This document shows, piece by piece, positions 59,851 through 64,000 of a stretch of 64,000 nt of DNA. This DNA comes from Terrimicrobium sacchariphilum. GTDB lineage: Bacteria; Verrucomicrobiota; Verrucomicrobiia; Chthoniobacterales; Terrimicrobiaceae. The stretch's first letter is position 1, and each line of letters starts with the position of its first letter. Both the position numbers and the translations under genes were made by a program. Location of the stretch: the NCBI RefSeq assembly GCF_001613545.1, contig NZ_BDCO01000002.1, forward strand, positions 2,790,001 through 2,854,000, read 5' to 3'. The notes beneath the pieces were generated by a model, which was given only the letters and a program-made list of their open reading frames with translations, was not told the origin of the DNA and did not search any database.

Positions 59851-61209
59851 ATGCGCACTCTTTATCTCGATTGTTTCTCCGGCATCAGCGGCGACATGAC
59901 TGTTGGCGCTCTGCGCGACCTCGGCGTGCCGGAGGAGATTTTCCAGCAGGCCATTTCTGCGCTCGGGCTCACGGATGAGTTTCACATCCACTTCCGGCGC
60001 GGCCACAAGCAGAACATCGCCGGGTGGAAATTCGATGTCCACGCCGCCCACGATCACGGGCACTCCCACGAGGAGCATGGCCACGCGCATGAGCATGGGG
60101 AACACCATCACGAGCACGGCCATTCGCACGGCGAACACGGCCACTCTCACGCCCATCCCCACGCCGAGCACTCTCATTCTCACCCCCATGAGCACGAGCA
60201 TCATCCCGAGCATGACGATCATGTCCATGGCCGCAGCTACCGGGAAATCCGCGCCCTGCTCGAGGCCAGCACACTCGCCGAAACGCCTAAGGCGCGCGCC
60301 CTCGCCGTCTTTCACCGCATCGCCATCGCGGAAGGGAAGATTCACGGCATCGACCCGGAGGAGATTTCATTTCACGAGGTCGGCGCGATTGATTCCATCG
60401 CCGACATCGTGGCGGCCTGCGCCGGTATTGACGCCCTCGGCATCGAGTGTGTCCTCGCCTCGCGGCTGGTCGAGGGTTCCGGCTGGATCACGTGCGCCCA
60501 CGGTCGCTTCCCCCTACCCGCCCCCGCTACACTGGAGATCCTCGCCGGCATCCCGCTGAAGCAGGTCGAGGAATCCACCGAGTACATCACTCCCACCGGC
60601 GCTGCCCTGCTCGCCGAGTATTGCTCTGCCTACGGCCCGATGCCCGAGATGCGCATCGAAAAGGTCGGCTACGGCCTCGGCACCCGCGACACCTATCCGC
60701 GACCGAACGTCCTTCGCGCCACCCTGGGCGAAACCACCAGCAACTCCAGCGCGGAGACCGACGAGATCGTAAAGATCGAGACGAACATCGACGACCTCAC
60801 GCCCGAGCTGGCCGGGGCCACGATGGAACGCCTCTTCGCCGCCGGGGCGCTCGACGTCTTTTACACCGCCGCGCAGATGAAGAAGAACCGGCCCGGCTTT
60901 CTGCTGACGGTGCTGGTGCAACCCGAGAAGGTCGACGAGATCGCGACGATCATCCTGCGCGAAACGAGCGCCTTTGGCATTCGCCTCGACCGCATGCAGC
61001 GCATGAAGCTGCGCCGCGAATTCCGCGACGTCGAGACACCCTACGGCACCGTGCGCATCAAGGTCGGCTTCCTTGGTGACGAGATCGTCCAGGCCGCGCC
61101 GGAGTACGAATCCTGCCGCGAGGTCGCCCAGCGCGCCGGAGTCAGCGTGCGCGACGTGCATCTCGCCGCCTGGATCGGCAGCGTGCCGTCCCCCACTGCC
61201 GGCAGCTAA
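59851..61209 (+). CDS. larC: LarC, nickel insertion protein for the nickel-pincer cofactor
   Basis: LarC inserts nickel, using CTP, to complete the pincer nucleotide of lactate racemase and related enzymes. The N-terminus YLDCFSGISGDMTVGALRDL is diagnostic. Residues 64-127 form a His-rich loop with about 30 histidines, fit to store or deliver Ni. ISFHEVGAIDSIADIVAACA and EYITPTGAALLAEY follow, and the C-terminal domain has KIETNIDDLTPELAGATMER. In Lactobacillus it is split into larC1 and larC2 by a programmed frameshift; here it is one continuous 452-residue frame. LarB, LarE and a LarA-type enzyme are not in this window. Confidence 0.93.
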   Translation: MRTLYLDCFSGISGDMTVGALRDLGVPEEIFQQAISALGLTDEFHIHFRRGHKQNIAGWKFDVHAAHDHGHSHEEHGHAHEHGEHHHEHGHSHGEHGHSHAHPHAEHSHSHPHEHEHHPEHDDHVHGRSYREIRALLEASTLAETPKARALAVFHRIAIAEGKIHGIDPEEISFHEVGAIDSIADIVAACAGIDALGIECVLASRLVEGSGWITCAHGRFPLPAPATLEILAGIPLKQVEESTEYITPTGAALLAEYCSAYGPMPEMRIEKVGYGLGTRDTYPRPNVLRATLGETTSNSSAETDEIVKIETNIDDLTPELAGATMERLFAAGALDVFYTAAQMKKNRPGFLLTVLVQPEKVDEIATIILRETSAFGIRLDRMQRMKLRREFRDVETPYGTVRIKVGFLGDEIVQAAPEYESCREVAQRAGVSVRDVHLAAWIGSVPSPTAGS

Positions 61210-61230
61210 CAGAAAGTCCCGCCGAGGCCT

Positions 61231-62046
61231 TTAGTCAATACTCTCGCCGCCCTCGTCGCGGTCGCCCTTGCGCTGGTTCGCCGGGCAGATGCCGCGTTTG
61301 GATTCGCGCACGAAGTCAAAAAACGCCGTGGCCTCGGGTCCCCACTGCATGGTCGCCGCCTGCTCGACCGCCTGCGAGACATTCAGCCCGGAGCGAAAGA
61401 GGAGCTTGAAGGCGCGGCGGATCTCCTGCCGCGTCTCGGACTTCATCCCGGAGCGGCGCAGGCCGATCACGTTGATGCCCGAGAGAAAGTTATCCGCATC
61501 GGCCATGGCATAGGGAACGATGTCCTTGCCGAAGCGCGTACCGCCGCGCACCATGGCCTGACGTCCGACGCGCATGAACTGGTGAAACACCGTGCCGCCG
61601 CCGAGTACCGCGCCCTCCTGCACCTCGACGTAGCCCGCGAGATGACAGGCATTGGCGATGATGACGCGGTTGGCGATGCGCACGTTGTGGCCCAGATGCG
61701 AGCCGACCATGAGATAACACCCGTCGCCGACCTCGGTGGCCGAGCCTTCCTTCGTGCCGCGATGAATGGTCACGTACTCGCGCAGTGTATTGCCATTTCC
61801 GATCCGCACCTCGCTGACGGTTTCCTTCTTGAAGGCAAAGTCCTGCGGCTCGGTGCCGATGATGGAGCCGTAGCCGACAAGGTTCCCCGTGCCGAGCGTG
61901 GTCTTGCCCTCGATGATGGCATGGGCCTGCACGACGCAGCCCGCGCCGAGAGTGACTTCGTCGCCGATGATCACACCGGGGCCGATTTCCACATCATCGG
62001 CGAGGACAGCTTTGGGAGAGACAATGGCAGTGGGATGAATCTTCAT
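61231..62046 (-). CDS. lpxA: UDP-N-acetylglucosamine acyltransferase LpxA
   Basis: Catalyses the first step of lipid A synthesis: transfer of a 3-hydroxyacyl chain from ACP to UDP-GlcNAc. A left-handed beta-helix of hexapeptide repeats starts with MKIHPTAIVSPKAVLADDVE; the catalytic His is in MVGSHLGHNVRIANR; the C-terminal helical domain contains the usual SGINVIGLRRSG (acyl-chain ruler region). ATG 62046 overlaps the stop of radC as ATGA. The product implies an LPS-bearing outer membrane. The last 30 residues (CPANQRKGDRDEGGESID) are an unusual charged tail. Confidence 0.93.
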   Translation of the reverse strand: MKIHPTAIVSPKAVLADDVEIGPGVIIGDEVTLGAGCVVQAHAIIEGKTTLGTGNLVGYGSIIGTEPQDFAFKKETVSEVRIGNGNTLREYVTIHRGTKEGSATEVGDGCYLMVGSHLGHNVRIANRVIIANACHLAGYVEVQEGAVLGGGTVFHQFMRVGRQAMVRGGTRFGKDIVPYAMADADNFLSGINVIGLRRSGMKSETRQEIRRAFKLLFRSGLNVSQAVEQAATMQWGPEATAFFDFVRESKRGICPANQRKGDRDEGGESID

Positions 62047-62732
62047 AGGAGACCGGAATCGCGAAAACTGAAATAGGGTGAGCGGCCGCCATCGGACGTG
62101 CCGCAAATGACATGGTCGAGGAGCGTGATCTGCATGATCCGCGATGCCTCGGCGAGCTGGACGGTAAGGCGGCGGTCCGCCTGACTGGGCGACGGATCGC
62201 CCGAGGGGTGATTGTGCACCAGCACCACCGCGTAGGCCGAGTGCAGCAGCGCGGGGCGAAGGATTTCGCGCGGATGCGCCACGCTTTCATTGATGGACCC
62301 GAGCGAGATGTCCTCCACGCGGATGAGGCGCAGCTTCGTGTCGAGCAGGATGACCTTCACCGTCTCGCGATTCATCGCCTGGAGATCGGCCCCGACGTAG
62401 GAAAAGATGGCTTCCGCGCTGTCGAGGACCGGGCGCTCGATGCCGCCGCGGGCGAGGCGCTTGCCGAGTTCAAAGGCGGCGGCGAGCTCCGCAGCCTTGG
62501 CCGGGCCGACGCCGCAGGTGCCGCGCGAGAGTTCCGATGCGGTCGAGCGGGAAAGCCCGATCAAGCCGCCCTTTTGCTGGAGCAGGTCGGCGGCGACGCT
62601 GATGGCGCTCTTGCCGCGAATGCCCGTGCGTAGAAAGATTGCGAGCAGTTCGGCATCGGTGAGAGATCCCGCGCCGCGCTCGGTGAGTTTCTCACGAGGG
62701 CGGTCGGATTTCGGGATCTCCCGGATGCGCAT
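62043..62732 (-). CDS. radC: RadC-like JAB/MPN protein
   Basis: A 229-residue protein with an N-terminal helix-hairpin-helix region (LTDAELLAIFLRTGIRG ... GTCGVGPAKAAELAAAFEL) and a C-terminal JAMM metalloprotease-type domain: VHNHPSGDPSPSQAD with His173, His175 and Asp186 as zinc ligands. The role in DNA repair once proposed is unproven. It sits between the polyprenyl synthase gene (7 bases upstream) and lpxA (overlapping), so it seems to be an operon passenger. Confidence 0.93.
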   Translation of the reverse strand: MRIREIPKSDRPREKLTERGAGSLTDAELLAIFLRTGIRGKSAISVAADLLQQKGGLIGLSRSTASELSRGTCGVGPAKAAELAAAFELGKRLARGGIERPVLDSAEAIFSYVGADLQAMNRETVKVILLDTKLRLIRVEDISLGSINESVAHPREILRPALLHSAYAVVLVHNHPSGDPSPSQADRRLTVQLAEASRIMQITLLDHVICGTSDGGRSPYFSFRDSGLL

Positions 62733-62739
62733 TGCCGGG

Positions 62740-63804
62740 TCAGGCGAGAAGGGCCTTGATCAACACGCCGACGTGGTTGGCGATGGCCTGCAGCCCCTCG
62801 ACGTAACGATTCGACGGGATGGAGGCGAGTTCCTGCGAGGCTTCAGCGATGAGCTTCTCGGCCACCTGCGCGGCGGCAGTCACAGAGCCGCTCTGTCGGA
62901 TCATCTCGCGGAGTTCCGCCTCGCCGCCCTCTTCGCCGCTGACGAGCAGGGCGCGGAGGCGTTCGAGATCGGCACCCTCCGGCCCCTGCAGCATGAGCAG
63001 GATCGGCAGGGTGAACTTGCCCTTGCGGATGTCCGTCCCGAGCGTCTTGCCAAACTCCTCCTCCGTACCGGCGAGGTCGAGGCAGTCGTCGTAGATTTGA
63101 TAGGCGACGCCGATCTTTGAGCCAAAGGCCTTGAGCGCATCGATGACCTTCCGGTCGGCCTTGCTGATATAGGCTCCGAGTTCGCAGGCCACGGCAAAGA
63201 GCGCCGCCGTCTTCATCTCGATGACGCGGTAGTATTCCGCCGTGCTCAGATTCAGGTCATAGCGACGCTGGGTCTGGATGATCTCGCCCGAGCAGACCTC
63301 GGCGGAGGCATCGGCGATGCGCAGGCAGATGGTCGGGTCGCCATAGGCGGCTGCGAGCCGGAGCGCGTGGGCAAAGAGACAATCGCCGAGCAGCACGCTG
63401 AGCGAGTTGCCCCACTTCGCGTTGGCCGTGGGCTGGTCGCGGCGGATATCCGCGCCGTCCATGATGTCGTCGTGCACCAGCGTGGCGACATGGATCAACT
63501 CCACCACCACCGCGAGGTCGACATGCCCGGAGGTGATCTCCCCGGAGGCTCCGCCCGCCAGCAGCGCGAGGACCGGACGCAGGCGCTTGCCGCCCTTGTT
63601 GCTCACATAGGAGACATACCCTTCTATGGCCGGGTCAAATTCCAGCGCCTGGGCGCGGATTCGCTCCTCGACCGAGATCAGATGCGGATTGATCAGCTCG
63701 AGCGCGTCGGCAAAACGCGCCAGCCCGGGAACAGCCTTGGCCACCTCATGCACAAACGAGGACGGGGACTGGTCGACGGAGGTATCCTTATCGGTTGGTT
63801 TCAC
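62740..63804 (-). CDS. ispB: Polyprenyl (octaprenyl-type) diphosphate synthase
   Basis: Elongates farnesyl or geranylgeranyl diphosphate to the long isoprenoid tail of respiratory quinones. First Asp-rich motif LVHDDIMDGADIRRD with Asp112, Asp113 and Asp116, second YQIYDDCLDLAG with Asp239, Asp240 and Asp243; GGKRLRPVL binds diphosphate. 354 residues, slightly longer than usual because of a polar N-terminus. Start is GTG at 63804, overlapping the TGA of the preceding gene (GTGA). The chain length cannot be read with confidence. Confidence 0.9.
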   Translation of the reverse strand: MKPTDKDTSVDQSPSSFVHEVAKAVPGLARFADALELINPHLISVEERIRAQALEFDPAIEGYVSYVSNKGGKRLRPVLALLAGGASGEITSGHVDLAVVVELIHVATLVHDDIMDGADIRRDQPTANAKWGNSLSVLLGDCLFAHALRLAAAYGDPTICLRIADASAEVCSGEIIQTQRRYDLNLSTAEYYRVIEMKTAALFAVACELGAYISKADRKVIDALKAFGSKIGVAYQIYDDCLDLAGTEEEFGKTLGTDIRKGKFTLPILLMLQGPEGADLERLRALLVSGEEGGEAELREMIRQSGSVTAAAQVAEKLIAEASQELASIPSNRYVEGLQAIANHVGVLIKALLA

Positions 63805-64000
63805 AGCTTTTTGGAAAAGAGACGAAGAATTTCACGTGTGACGAAGAACGGAACCACGAGGGCCACGCCGACCGAGACGGCCAGCAGCAACCCCGGCACC
63901 ACGCGGGCGCGATCCCTGGCGACCGCATCCAGTCCGGTACGGACGGCTACGGCGGGAGTCACGACCACGGGACCCATGGTTTCGTAATGAGCCGTGGCAT
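63801..64000 (-). CDS. 3' end of a membrane protein gene (partial)
   Basis: An open frame runs in from the right edge and ends at TGA 63803-63801. The 65 residues include a predicted membrane helix near the C-terminus (GLLLAVSVGVALVVPFFVT) followed by a basic end (REILRLFSKKL). A TAHYETMGPVVVTPAVAV stretch precedes it. Its stop overlaps the GTG start of the polyprenyl synthase gene, so it is upstream in that operon. I cannot name it. Confidence 0.6.
   Translation of the reverse strand, partial: ATAHYETMGPVVVTPAVAVRTGLDAVARDRARVVPGLLLAVSVGVALVVPFFVTREILRLFSKKL

Overview
The window looks like a chromosomal segment of a Verrucomicrobia-type bacterium (Spartobacteria/Terrimicrobium-like is my guess; I ran no search). 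Supporting signs are a high GC content, three PEP-CTERM proteins, a protein resembling the TIGR02597 family, a pseudopilin-like DUF1559-type protein, very large secreted modular proteins, LpxA (a Gram-negative outer membrane), and start codons that mostly lack a Shine-Dalgarno sequence but follow C/A-rich leaders. Overlapping stop/start pairs (ATGA, GTGA, TAATG) tie many operons together.

Layout. 1-10.6 kb: carbohydrate-use locus with a LacI regulator, a three-gene minus-strand operon (two large secreted glycosidase-like proteins and an SGNH hydrolase), and a divergent plus-strand operon (secreted protein, pseudopilin-like protein, PL22-like beta-propeller). Two near-identical CG-centred palindromes lie in the divergent promoter. 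10.9-16.9 kb: one 1,980-residue glycine-rich repeat protein with a PEP-CTERM tail. 17-23.3 kb: small envelope and stress genes (lipoprotein, glycine-zipper protein, BON protein), a small helix-turn-helix protein, an atypical short-chain dehydrogenase, a sensorless histidine kinase and an orphan PD-(D/E)XK protein. 23.4-27.3 kb: katG and an oxyR that retains both redox cysteines, separated by a 740-bp stretch of degenerate repeats.

27.3-36.3 kb: a likely acquired region. It starts with a low-GC restriction-modification-repair operon (C5 methyltransferase, MvaI/BcnI-like endonuclease, Vsr), then a NERD protein, a RecB/Cas4-like nuclease flanked by 77-bp direct repeats full of CTTCGTTCAG elements, and a four-gene translationally coupled operon containing a RepA-like ATPase and a primase-like protein. 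A 77-bp nested dyad precedes that operon. Together this reads as an integrated, plasmid-like replication module, although no integrase or transposase is visible.

36.4-48.5 kb: small membrane proteins, a TetR regulator and a short-chain dehydrogenase sharing an operator, a PEP-CTERM protein with a cohesin-like region, a 1,908-residue modular secreted protein with a C25-peptidase-like core, and a low-GC pair (TIGR02597-like plus PEP-CTERM). 48.6-56.1 kb: a complete fructose uptake system (EIIBC, EIIA-HPr-EI fusion, 1-phosphofructokinase, OprB porin) divergent from a DeoR-type regulator, with CTTTCRTTT boxes between them. 56.2-61.2 kb: an unusual cluster of a solute-binding-like protein without signal peptide, a HypB/UreG-like GTPase and an ABC-type ATPase without permease, followed by an SPFH protein and a single-ORF LarC (nickel-pincer cofactor). 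It is my best candidate for an uncharacterised metal or cofactor system. 61.2-64 kb: lpxA, radC, a polyprenyl diphosphate synthase gene, and the 3' end of a membrane protein gene. I saw no rRNA, tRNA, CRISPR array, integrase or transposase.
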